A stretch of DNA of 64,000 nt, from NCBI RefSeq assembly GCF_003610695.1, contig NZ_RAQH01000005.1, positions 62,001 through 126,000 on the forward strand. The letters run 5' to 3'. The stretch comes from Epilithonimonas arachidiradicis (GTDB lineage: Bacteria; Bacteroidota; Bacteroidia; Flavobacteriales; Weeksellaceae). This document shows positions 51,174-59,337 of the stretch, in pieces. The notes beneath the pieces were generated by a model. That model searched no databases. It was not told where the DNA came from and worked only from the letters and a program-made list of their open reading frames with translations. Both the position numbers and the translations under genes were made by a program. Numbering within the stretch: the first letter of the stretch is position 1; the number at the start of each line of letters is the position of its first letter.

Positions 51174-52316
51174 ATGATCAATAAAAATTTTAATTTTCAA
51201 AATGGTTTAACTTTTAAAAAGCACACACCTGAGGAAATATCCAATTTTGATCGCGTTTTCGATATTTTTCGGGATATATTGACACATACTTCTGGCGATC
51301 TGGAAGAAGCCTTTAACTGGCTGGAAATGCTGGATCAGGAGTATGATATTTTCAATGAAGAATATACGCTGGAAGATTTTGAAAATGATCTCAAAAAACG
51401 TGGTTACATCAAAGAAGAAGAAGAGCCGGAAGACGGCAATACTGGAACCGGAAAAGGCAAGAATATCCTGACTGCCAAATTGGAAGCTGCATTGCGGGAA
51501 TATGCTTTGGATCAGATTTTCGGAAAGCTGAAAAAAAGCGGTATCGGCAATCATCAGACGGCTAAAGCTGGCAGCGGCGACGAACGGGATGGCGAAAACA
51601 GAGCCTTCCAATACGGCGATGAGCTTTCAAGAATCAATATGACCGAAAGCCTGAAGAACTCCCAGATCAACAACGGAATCTCTGACCTCAGAATGACAGA
51701 GGATGATCTTGTTGTGGAAGAAACCAGACACAAAGCTCAAATGAGCACGGTTCTGATGATTGACATCAGCCATTCTATGATTTTGTATGGTGAAGACAGA
51801 ATAACTCCTGCCAAAAAAGTAGCGATGGCCTTGGTAGAATTAATCAAAAGAAAATATCCAAAAGACTCCATAGATATTATTGTATTTGGAAATGAAGCGT
51901 GGCCGATCAAAATCAAAGACCTTCCTTATCTGAAAGTTGGACCTTATCACACGAACACAGTTGCAGGGCTGGAACTGGCAATGGACATCCTGAGAAGAAA
52001 GAGAAACAGCAACAAGCAGATTTTTATGATTACCGATGGAAAGCCCAGCTGCATCCAACTGCCATCCGGCGAGTTTTATATGAACAGTGTAGGTCTGGAT
52101 GAAAAAATCGTTTCGCAATGTCTCAACAGAGCTGCACAAGCCAGAAGACTAAGAATTCCCATCACTACTTTTATGATCGCTCAGGATCCTTATCTGCGTC
52201 AATTTGTAAAAGCCTTCACAGCGGAAAACAAAGGGAAAGCCTTTCTTACCGGATTATCAAATCTGGGACAAATGATTTTTGAAGATTATGAAAAAAACAG
52301 AATTAAGAGAATTTAA
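51174..52316 (+). CDS. VWA-domain protein, partner of an AAA+ ATPase
   Basis: The 380-residue protein has a von Willebrand A domain in its second half with MIDAS D-I-S-H-S-M (about residue 198). The N-terminal half is charged (E-E-P-E-D-G-N-T-G-T-G-K-G linker). It is followed by an AAA+ gene after 8 nt. Such MoxR/ChlI-type ATPase and VWA pairs act as chaperones that insert metals or assemble complexes. The client is not visible; ccoG upstream may suggest a respiratory client, but this is inference. Confidence 0.85.
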   Translation: MINKNFNFQNGLTFKKHTPEEISNFDRVFDIFRDILTHTSGDLEEAFNWLEMLDQEYDIFNEEYTLEDFENDLKKRGYIKEEEEPEDGNTGTGKGKNILTAKLEAALREYALDQIFGKLKKSGIGNHQTAKAGSGDERDGENRAFQYGDELSRINMTESLKNSQINNGISDLRMTEDDLVVEETRHKAQMSTVLMIDISHSMILYGEDRITPAKKVAMALVELIKRKYPKDSIDIIVFGNEAWPIKIKDLPYLKVGPYHTNTVAGLELAMDILRRKRNSNKQIFMITDGKPSCIQLPSGEFYMNSVGLDEKIVSQCLNRAAQARRLRIPITTFMIAQDPYLRQFVKAFTAENKGKAFLTGLSNLGQMIFEDYEKNRIKRI

Positions 52317-52324
52317 ATAAAAAA

Positions 52325-53752
52325 ATGAAGAACGATATCACATTCAGAGAATTAAAAAATTCCGGTTACGTAGAGAAAACGATCAATGAAGAAATCCAGG
52401 CTAATCTGATTTCAAAAATAAAAGCTAAAGAACCTGTTTTCGAAGGACTCTGGGGGTATGAAGACACGGTTATTCCTCAATTAAAAAAAGCAATTCTGGC
52501 AGGACATCACATCAATCTGTTAGGTTTGCGAGGACAGGCTAAAACAAGAATCGCAAGAAGTATGGTCAGTCTATTAGACGACTATATGCCGATTGTAAAA
52601 GGCTCTGAAATCAATGATAGTCCATTCAATCCAATTTCGAAATTTGCTAAAGATCTATTAAATGAATTAGGAGACGAAATGCCGATTACTTGGGTGCACC
52701 GCTCCGACCGTTTTTTTGAAAAGCTGGCAACGCCCGATGTTAATGTAGCCGATCTGATTGGTGACATCGATCCGATCAAGGCTGCAACGCTGAAACTTCC
52801 ATATTCCGACGAAAGAGTCTTGCATTACGGAATGATTCCACGTGCAAACCGCTGTATTTTTGTATTGAATGAGCTTCCGGACCTACAGGCTAGAATACAG
52901 GTTTCTTTGTTTAACATTTTGCAAGAAGGCGATATCCAGATTCGTGGTTTTCAGCTGAGAATGCCTTTGGATATCCAGTTTATATTCACTGCCAATCCGG
53001 AAGATTACACGAACAGAGGAAGCATTGTAACACCGCTGAAGGACAGAATCGGCTCACAGATCTTCACCCATTATCCCAAAACTATTGCCCTTGCCAGAGA
53101 GATTACGGAACAAGAAGCCAAGATCAAACCTGAGGATCAGGCAAGAATCACTATTCCGGATCTTGCCAAAGATCTTTTGGAAGAAGTAGCTTTTGCCGCC
53201 AGAGACAGCGAATATGTCGACGCCAAAAGTGGCGTGAGCGCCCGTCTGACTATTAGTGCCATGGAAAATCTGGTTGCTGCTGCAAAACTGCGTCTTTTGG
53301 AAACCGGTGATGAAACAACTACAATCCGTTTGTTGGATTTTTTATCAATTATTCCGTCCATAACAGGGAAAATCGAATTGGTCTATGAAGGTGAACAGGA
53401 AGGTGCAGAATATGTTGCAAAAATCCTGATCGATCAAGCGGTGATGTTGCAATTTGAACGCCTGTTTCCGCGAATTCCAAAATTGGAAAAAGAAGGACTG
53501 AAAACGGCTTACACAGATCTGATAAAATGGTTCCAGAATAATCAGCTTCAACTGAACTATACAGATTCTGATAAAGAGTTTTATGAAAAACTAAATGGAG
53601 TGAAACCACTATCGGCTTTGGTAGAAGATAATACGTCCACCCTGAGCGATGAGGATAAAAACTTCTGCAAGGAACTGGTGTTATGGGCTTTAACCATCAA
53701 TAAAAAACTTGACAAATTTGAAAATCAGCAGTCATTCATTTTTGATTCATGA
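52325..53752 (+). CDS. ChlI/MoxR-like AAA+ ATPase with altered Walker motifs
   Basis: The 475-residue protein has the MgCh_I/ChlI-like AAA+ fold. Walker A reads G-L-R-G-Q-A-K-T (residues 67-74), with Ala in place of the last Gly; Walker B reads I-F-V-L-N-E-L-P-D-L with N for the first acidic residue. A sensor-1 segment F-I-F-T-A-N-P-E and an arginine-finger region are present. Nucleotide binding is plausible but hydrolysis may be altered. It forms an operon with the VWA gene. Confidence 0.82.
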   Translation: MKNDITFRELKNSGYVEKTINEEIQANLISKIKAKEPVFEGLWGYEDTVIPQLKKAILAGHHINLLGLRGQAKTRIARSMVSLLDDYMPIVKGSEINDSPFNPISKFAKDLLNELGDEMPITWVHRSDRFFEKLATPDVNVADLIGDIDPIKAATLKLPYSDERVLHYGMIPRANRCIFVLNELPDLQARIQVSLFNILQEGDIQIRGFQLRMPLDIQFIFTANPEDYTNRGSIVTPLKDRIGSQIFTHYPKTIALAREITEQEAKIKPEDQARITIPDLAKDLLEEVAFAARDSEYVDAKSGVSARLTISAMENLVAAAKLRLLETGDETTTIRLLDFLSIIPSITGKIELVYEGEQEGAEYVAKILIDQAVMLQFERLFPRIPKLEKEGLKTAYTDLIKWFQNNQLQLNYTDSDKEFYEKLNGVKPLSALVEDNTSTLSDEDKNFCKELVLWALTINKKLDKFENQQSFIFDS

Positions 53753-53767
53753 TAGGATTTAATAAAA

Positions 53768-53791
53768 AACACCAACAATTGCGTTGGTGTT
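53768..53791. terminator. Bidirectional rho-independent terminator
   Basis: A 9-bp inverted repeat (53768-53776 with 53783-53791, loop 6) with a T-run after it on the plus strand and an A-run before it. It separates the AAA+ gene and the convergent lipoprotein gene at 53820. Confidence 0.85.
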
Positions 53792-53819
53792 TTTTTATTT
53801 TCGAATATCCGATTAATAT

Positions 53820-54335
53820 TTACAATCCGTTTGCATTGTCAAACTTCTTCAAAGCCGCACTTAGAATAGCTTCCTGCTGGTACACTTTTGCATACAAGCC
53901 TTTTTTTTGAATTGCCAAATCCAGAAGTTTTTTCTGTTCAGCTTCCGAATTTTTATTTTTCAGTTTTTGGATGATTGCACGTTGTTCAATCTCCTTACGT
54001 TCATATAGATGCAGATTCTTCAGTGCGGAATAATAGGCGACTGCAGATCTTTTCAAAACACTTGCTTCTCTAATATCATTTTCAGGAATTACTTTAATAT
54101 CATTTATCATTTGATCAAATTCCTTTTCTTGCGCTGCCACCATTTTTAATGCCGCTTCATAATTATCTTTTATCAGATATTCCAGCTTCCTGGATCCGGA
54201 ACCATCCTTTGCTAAAACAATGTTGAATGCGGATTTTTCCTGAGCCAGAACTTTAGTTTTAAAATCGACCGCATCTCTTTGTTGACAGGAAACCAGAAAG
54301 AACAAACTTATTATTATAAAAAACTTCGATTTCAT
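53820..54335 (-). CDS. Coiled-coil lipoprotein of unknown function
   Basis: The 171-residue protein has a lipobox (L-V-S-C, Cys about 17) and then mostly charged helix (A-A-L-K-M-V-A-A-Q-E-K-E, L-K-N-K-N-S-E-A-E-Q-K-K-L-L-D). It resembles a periplasmic helical lipoprotein. No family is recognised. It stands alone after the terminator. Confidence 0.6.
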   Translation of the reverse strand: MKSKFFIIISLFFLVSCQQRDAVDFKTKVLAQEKSAFNIVLAKDGSGSRKLEYLIKDNYEAALKMVAAQEKEFDQMINDIKVIPENDIREASVLKRSAVAYYSALKNLHLYERKEIEQRAIIQKLKNKNSEAEQKKLLDLAIQKKGLYAKVYQQEAILSAALKKFDNANGL

Positions 54336-54443
54336 AAAACAATATTTTTAAAAAATCAAATTTCAAACATACCTATTCTATTTATTGGCAATAAAACCAA
54401 TTAAAATAATGTGCCGAAAAAGTGAGATAATTTTAGAAACAAA

Positions 54444-54974
54444 TCAAAAATTCTTATCATCCACTGTAAAAACCAACTTTCCTTTAATTACAAACAAAGA
54501 AAAGTAGGTATTATTTTTCGTGTATCTTACACCATAACTGCGATTGGTATTCAGGTTTCGCGAATTGAGCAATGTGATTAGTTCATCAAAGCTCAGATTA
54601 TTTTCTTTGACAATTCCGTCATCGAAGATACCTTTTACAAAAGTCAAGGATTGATCATTGTTCATGGCACTGAAATATTTATTCCATTCTGACTGAGCAT
54701 GGCTGTGGCTGTCATTGGTTTGAAAAACATAGAGCTCGCCGATCCTGTTATTATTACTCGGGTGTTCTTCTATTCCGATATTATGATTATTCAGCTCATA
54801 AACCATCTGCTGGATGCCGGAATTGGTCTGAACAACAGAGGGTTCAACTTTCATAAAATCTTTGAAAGAATCAATATCCTGGTTGTAATAACGGGAATAG
54901 TGCATCAACTGCTCGTGGCTCTGACCAAAACAAAATGAACTTAAAATCGAAAAACTTAAAATGGCTTTAAACAT
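54444..54974 (-). CDS. Secreted protein of unknown function
   Basis: The upstream start gives a poor signal, so the ATG at 54974 (M-F-K-A-I-L-S-F-S-I-L-S-S-F-C-F-G-Q) is preferred; 176 residues with a signal peptide. The mature part has no recognised motif; it contains a Y-F-S-A-M-N-N segment and is polar. It is the last gene of the three-gene operon that begins with the lipoprotein at 55828. Confidence 0.6.
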   Translation of the reverse strand: MFKAILSFSILSSFCFGQSHEQLMHYSRYYNQDIDSFKDFMKVEPSVVQTNSGIQQMVYELNNHNIGIEEHPSNNNRIGELYVFQTNDSHSHAQSEWNKYFSAMNNDQSLTFVKGIFDDGIVKENNLSFDELITLLNSRNLNTNRSYGVRYTKNNTYFSLFVIKGKLVFTVDDKNF

Positions 54975-55004
54975 AATTATTATGTTAAATAACAACTTTA
55001 ATTT

Positions 55005-55622
55005 TTAAAAATCAAGCAAACCTTCCGTAAGGCTTTTCCATTGGATCTTTGCCAGTCTTGTGTATCCACCAAAGAGAGAAATCAAAAAGTTTCTGATTTT
55101 TCCCCAGAATCCTGTCCTTGACGTGTTTGGAATTTCGTTTCGTCCATATACACCTATCTTGATATAATCCTGTCCCAGCGTAATAACAAAGTTAGAAGTA
55201 GATTCAGCAGAATAGAAATGTGCAATGTGATTATTCCTGCTTCCCGGAGCTTTTGACGGTCTGCAAGTAATAAGATACCTTTCCAACTCATCATCATTAT
55301 AAGTCTGGTCGTCCATATTGACAATCTTCACCCAATCATAATTGGCATCCGTATTGTCCGGCGCCGGAATATTGATCCTTACATAATCCCCGGTTTTTGG
55401 CTTACGATCAACAAAAGATCCGGATTGGTCATAAAGCTTAAATTCTGCAGACAGCCCACCACAATAATCTTTCCAGTAATTAATAGAAAAAAACCGTTCT
55501 TTCAGGATTTCAAATTTCTGAACCGCTAATTCCGGAACCATAAAATCTTTTCTATCTTCAGTATCGTGAAAAGCACCTCTGGTCTGTTCAGGAATTCCCG
55601 GTATTTTTTTAGCTTTTTTCAT
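55005..55622 (-). CDS. Protein of unknown function in a lipoprotein operon
   Basis: The 205-residue protein is soluble, with no signal. A central W-V-K-I-V-N-M-D-D-Q-T-Y-N segment and P-S-K-A-P-G-S-R-N-N-H-I-A-H-F-Y-S are visible, and the last 40 residues have a short hydrophobic patch (F-L-I-S-L-F-G-G). It starts 8 nt after the lipoprotein stop, so it is co-transcribed with it. I cannot assign a family. Confidence 0.6.
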   Translation of the reverse strand: MKKAKKIPGIPEQTRGAFHDTEDRKDFMVPELAVQKFEILKERFFSINYWKDYCGGLSAEFKLYDQSGSFVDRKPKTGDYVRINIPAPDNTDANYDWVKIVNMDDQTYNDDELERYLITCRPSKAPGSRNNHIAHFYSAESTSNFVITLGQDYIKIGVYGRNEIPNTSRTGFWGKIRNFLISLFGGYTRLAKIQWKSLTEGLLDF

Positions 55623-55630
55623 TTCTTTAA

Positions 55631-55828
55631 TTATTTTCGGTGTCTTATTGATTGCAGGCGTTTTACTTTCGATTTTGAGATTGTATCGTTGATCTGTGTA
55701 AGGCTTGTATCAGAAACGATTACGTCATCCATCATCATATCATTAACATTTTTAACATCAAGTGTATTGGTGTTTTTTGAACAACTGAAAATCGATCCAA
55801 GAATTAATATCAATAATAGTTTTTTCAT
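55631..55828 (-). CDS. Small lipoprotein, first gene of an operon
   Basis: The 65-residue product has a lipobox (I-F-S-C, Cys about 16) and an Asn/Asp/Met-rich tail. It leads the 55828-54444 operon. The FNR-like site at 55879-55892 is 50 nt upstream of its start, the same placement as in the lipoprotein operon at 48341. Confidence 0.65.
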   Translation of the reverse strand: MKKLLLILILGSIFSCSKNTNTLDVKNVNDMMMDDVIVSDTSLTQINDTISKSKVKRLQSIRHRK

Positions 55829-55878
55829 TATTATACTTCAATAAGTTCAAATCTATTGAAGTAAAACTTTCTGAATTT

Positions 55879-55892
55879 ATGATCTGAGTCAT
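55879..55892. promoter_or_regulatory. FNR-like palindrome upstream of a lipoprotein operon
   Basis: A-T-G-A-T-C-T-G-A-G-T-C-A-T within T...A, matching 48395 at 13 of 14 positions. It lies 50 nt before the lipoprotein start at 55828. Confidence 0.6.
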
Positions 55893-55917
55893 ATGCTTTA
55901 TAAAAAGAAGAGAGCAG

Positions 55918-56322
55918 TTAATTGCTCTCCACTTTTAGTTCTTTTCCAGTCAGTACAAAATGTAGATTCTGCAGCTGATGGATATAGTGACATCGAATAT
56001 AATTTCCAAAGTATAAGAAACCTTCTAATATCTTATCTTTCGAAAGATCAAAATCATATTTTCCAAAATTGGGAAGATCGTAACGGATTCTAGAATCTGA
56101 CCGATAACTCTCTACAAAACCAAATTTGGAAAGCCATTCGCTTGTCAAACGAATTGGTTTTAATTGTTGTGAATGTATGGGAATCCTGGTATTACCCTGT
56201 TGAATCTGGACCAACGAATGATCATTATCTTTTTCTAAGTTAAGTCCAACCACCGGTACCACATTATCCTCATACTGAAGTAGATTGTGAAGTCTGAGTT
56301 CTTGCACTTTCATAACTAACAA
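55918..56322 (-). CDS. Phage/mobile-element-type small protein
   Basis: The 134-residue product (start possibly at the second Met) has P-I-R-L-T-S-E-W-L-S-K-F-G-F and, near its end, H-Y-I-H-Q-L-Q-N-L-H-F-V-L-T-G-K-E-L. This ending is recurrent in Bacteroidota phage and conjugative-element proteins of unknown function. It stands alone here between non-mobile genes. Its original association with phage is general knowledge; I see no other phage gene. Confidence 0.6.
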   Translation of the reverse strand: MLVMKVQELRLHNLLQYEDNVVPVVGLNLEKDNDHSLVQIQQGNTRIPIHSQQLKPIRLTSEWLSKFGFVESYRSDSRIRYDLPNFGKYDFDLSKDKILEGFLYFGNYIRCHYIHQLQNLHFVLTGKELKVESN

Positions 56323-56360
56323 ATTAAAATTTTAACATTATATTCGATTGTGACATTATG

Positions 56361-56939
56361 TTATACAGCTTTGGAATTCAGGTTAACATCTGCGAGTCCT
56401 GTTAGCAATTCGTCGCATTTTTTCTCTTCTTCCAGGGTTTGCAGAAGAATTTTTAAAGCTTGTGACTCCTTAAGAATTTTTGCAAAAGCCGCTAAAGTAC
56501 CATACGTTGCAATCTCATAATGCTCTACTTTTTGTGCTGCAGCAATGATTCCCGCATCTCTTACAGTGCCAGGTTCAGTTTCTTCTATAATGCTGTTACC
56601 TTCATCCAGAAGACCTTGCATTGCATCGCATTTTTTAGCCTGCGCTTTTTTACCCATAGCTTCGAAGATCTCTTCTAAACGAGCCACGTGGGTTTCTGTT
56701 TCTCCAAGATGTTTGTCGATGGCAGCTTTCAATTTCTCGTTAGTTGCATTTTTCATCATTTTGGGAAGTGCTTTTACCAACGCTTTTTCTGCCCAATAGA
56801 TATCCTTTAAGCTATCTTCAAAAAGATCGTTCAGATCTTTGGCTGCATCTTTTTTTGCCGGTGCTTTTCTTGTTGTTGAAGTTGTACTTTTTGCAGCTGT
56901 CTTTGTCTTGGTAGCTGTAGCAGTTTTTGTAGTTGCCAT
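56361..56939 (-). CDS. YciE/YciF-type ferritin-like protein (DUF892)
   Basis: The 192-residue protein has a disordered Thr/Ala/Lys-rich N-terminal tail (residues 1-35) and a DUF892 ferritin-like four-helix domain: L-E-D-S-L-K-D-I-Y-W-A-E, H-L-G-E-T-E-T-H-V-A-R-L-E, and K-V-E-H-Y-E-I-A-T-Y-G with the E-x-x-H iron-type residues. YciE/YciF proteins are general-stress iron-binding proteins. The basic tail is reminiscent of histone-like DNA-binding tails, which is an unproven idea. Confidence 0.88.
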   Translation of the reverse strand: MATTKTATATKTKTAAKSTTSTTRKAPAKKDAAKDLNDLFEDSLKDIYWAEKALVKALPKMMKNATNEKLKAAIDKHLGETETHVARLEEIFEAMGKKAQAKKCDAMQGLLDEGNSIIEETEPGTVRDAGIIAAAQKVEHYEIATYGTLAAFAKILKESQALKILLQTLEEEKKCDELLTGLADVNLNSKAV

Positions 56940-57134
56940 AATTTTTATTTTTTAATATTAATAATTGTGAATAAATCAATTATTACAATCATTATACCAA
57001 AATAATACACATATAACTTAATACAAATAAATTATTAACAAACTAAATATCTAATAATTAAACATAACGCATCAGAAGTCATTAAAAAATAACTCCTAAG
57101 AACATCAGGTAAAATGAAACTCAATTAAAACACA

Positions 57135-57791
57135 TCAAGGTGTTTCGTTGTGAGCCATATCAACAGGCTTGGATTCGGGCGAGCCTTTTTCCCTAAGCCA
57201 GATTGACAAAAGAACTATAGATGCCACAGCCAGAAATTCGCTTTGCCAATTCTGGAATGATTCGAACCAAAACCTGGATTCAAAAAAATAATCGCTCATA
57301 CCAACTGGTGGTTGATTTTTTATCATCTGCTCCGAATTGAAATCTTTATAGCTACCGTAAAAATGCAGTACAAAACTGATCAGAAATAAAACGCCAAAAG
57401 CCAGAGATAAAGAATGTTTGTAAATCTTCAACCAAATTCCACCTTTTCTCACAGCCCAGGGTGCGTCTGGATGCGGTTTTGGTTCTTTATCGACATCTTC
57501 CTGTTCGGTTAAGGATTTGGATTCGCTGGAACCTTTCTGTCTTAAGGAAACTGTCAGCAAAATATAAAGCATCATCTGCAGAAATTCGCTTTCCCAATTC
57601 TCAAACGTTGCCTGTATAAAATGGCCGCTCTTGATGTATTGTCCAAAACTTAATAACCTCTGCCCTTCTTCTGCCAGTTCCTTATTTTCAGTTTTCCAAC
57701 CTGTGAAAAATTGTCCTACCCAGAAAATAAGCATCAGTGAAATCAATACAATGCTTAAACTATTTCGGTAAAAGAAACTATTTTTAGACAT
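57135..57791 (-). CDS. DUF6766 membrane protein, internally duplicated
   Basis: The 218-residue protein has two copies of a repeat, each with a hydrophobic helix, F-x-N-W-Q/E-S-E-F-L and L-R-x-K-G-S-x-E-S-K (about residues 50-95 and 165-210); the first copy is preceded and the second accompanied by membrane helices. It fits the DUF6766 family. It is the last gene of a six-gene operon beginning at 62921. Function is unknown. Confidence 0.78.
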   Translation of the reverse strand: MSKNSFFYRNSLSIVLISLMLIFWVGQFFTGWKTENKELAEEGQRLLSFGQYIKSGHFIQATFENWESEFLQMMLYILLTVSLRQKGSSESKSLTEQEDVDKEPKPHPDAPWAVRKGGIWLKIYKHSLSLAFGVLFLISFVLHFYGSYKDFNSEQMIKNQPPVGMSDYFFESRFWFESFQNWQSEFLAVASIVLLSIWLREKGSPESKPVDMAHNETP

Positions 57792-57806
57792 CGTTTTAAA
57801 TTTTAG

Positions 57807-59324
57807 TTATAAATCTTTTTCTCTGATTCTAGCAAGATCAGTCACAGAAGGCGCCGTCAAAACTTTACCATTCACACTGAAGCGAGACCCGTGACAAGGG
57901 CAATCCCAAGAGATTTCCGCACTATTCCACCGCACCTCGCATTTGGCATGCGGACAGGTACTTTTCAGCAAATGAACCCGTCCGCCTTTTTCTTTGTAAA
58001 CCGCATAGGAGTCACCTTCGTAAGTCACAACTTTTCCTTCGCCCTCATTGATTTCCGCCAAAGACGAAACTTTTTCAACAAATAATTTATCCTTGATAAA
58101 ATCTGTTACAACTGTTGCCGTTTCCCTCACAAATTCGGTAAAACCTGCAATAGGTGTAATCCTGGACGGACTGAATAATTTTTCATAGGGACTATTTCCG
58201 GTCAGAATTAATTCAGAAATAATTTTTGACGATATTGTCCCGAATATCATTCCGTTCCCGCGGAAACCTGTTGCCGTATAGACATTGGACGCTCCCGGCA
58301 TTTTTCCGATGTAAGGAAAGCCATCCACTGGTTCGTAATATTGACTGGACCAACTGTACTTTACAACATCAACATCAAAATATTGTCTGACATAATTTTC
58401 CAGATTGGTAAAGCAAACGCCCGTATCTTCGGAATGTCCCGTTTTGTGGTCTTCACCACCGGCGATCAGGAGTTTTTCTCCGTTAATCTCGTGAACTCTG
58501 TAATAATGGTAAGGCTCCATCAGATCATAACCGAGTTCCTTGGGATAATCCTGACTTTTTAAATTGAAAGCCATTGCATAACTCCGGTAAGGCGCATTGG
58601 TAAAATGCAACCTATTAACACCTGGTGGAATGTGGGTTGCATAAACCAGATTTCTGGCTCTGATAGTTCCTTTTGAAGTTTTGATCACAATCCACTCCTC
58701 TTCTTCCGAATGACTTTTACAAAAGCAATTATCTACTATAGTTCCTCCCAAGTCCAGAAACTTATGACATAATGCATCAATATATTTAATCGGATGAAAT
58801 TGTGCCTGACCGGCAATTTCCACAGCTTTCACAAATGGAACCGGAAAGGAGATATTGTTAATTAAATTCATCTGGCAACCGACTTTTTCGGCGCCTTCCA
58901 AAATATCGTCCAGCTGTTTTGACTGCTTCTCATCCAAAGCAAATAACTGCGCCGTTTTCTTTTCGAAATCACAATTGATTTGATTGTCATTGATATTCTT
59001 TTCAATAACAGCTATCGCATCATTTACCGATTGGAAAAGAAGTTTTGCATCATCTAAACCAAATTTACTGATCGCTTCTGAATAGGTTGTGTCCAGGAAA
59101 TTATTGATATGAGCCGTAGTTCCTCCAGTAGTTCCAAATCCGATATTAGCCGCTTCGACTAAGATGCATTTTTTTCCGGATTTTTGAAGTTCGTAAGCTG
59201 TAGAAACGCCTGTAATTCCACCGCCAATAATAGCGACATCATATTCGGTTTCAAAATTAATAGCTGCAGGAAAAGGTTTGATCTCTTCCTGCCAGATACT
59301 TTTTCTAACGCCGTCTCTGTTCAT
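57807..59324 (-). CDS. FAD-dependent oxidoreductase with C-terminal Rieske domain
   Basis: The 505-residue protein has a DAO-type FAD domain (G-G-G-I-T-G-V-S-T-A, residue about 33) and, after residue 415, a Rieske [2Fe-2S] domain with C-P-H and C-P-C-H cluster ligands. This is the DadA-like oxidase plus Rieske type found in bacterial stress operons. The electron donor and acceptor are unknown. It is the fifth gene of the operon. Confidence 0.9.
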   Translation of the reverse strand: MNRDGVRKSIWQEEIKPFPAAINFETEYDVAIIGGGITGVSTAYELQKSGKKCILVEAANIGFGTTGGTTAHINNFLDTTYSEAISKFGLDDAKLLFQSVNDAIAVIEKNINDNQINCDFEKKTAQLFALDEKQSKQLDDILEGAEKVGCQMNLINNISFPVPFVKAVEIAGQAQFHPIKYIDALCHKFLDLGGTIVDNCFCKSHSEEEEWIVIKTSKGTIRARNLVYATHIPPGVNRLHFTNAPYRSYAMAFNLKSQDYPKELGYDLMEPYHYYRVHEINGEKLLIAGGEDHKTGHSEDTGVCFTNLENYVRQYFDVDVVKYSWSSQYYEPVDGFPYIGKMPGASNVYTATGFRGNGMIFGTISSKIISELILTGNSPYEKLFSPSRITPIAGFTEFVRETATVVTDFIKDKLFVEKVSSLAEINEGEGKVVTYEGDSYAVYKEKGGRVHLLKSTCPHAKCEVRWNSAEISWDCPCHGSRFSVNGKVLTAPSVTDLARIREKDL

Positions 59325-59337
59325 AACTTTTTATTTT

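Noticed and set aside
54444-55828. Toxin-antitoxin or secretion effector operon
   Set aside because: Small genes in an operon with a lipoprotein, but no toxin, immunity or secretion motif could be seen.
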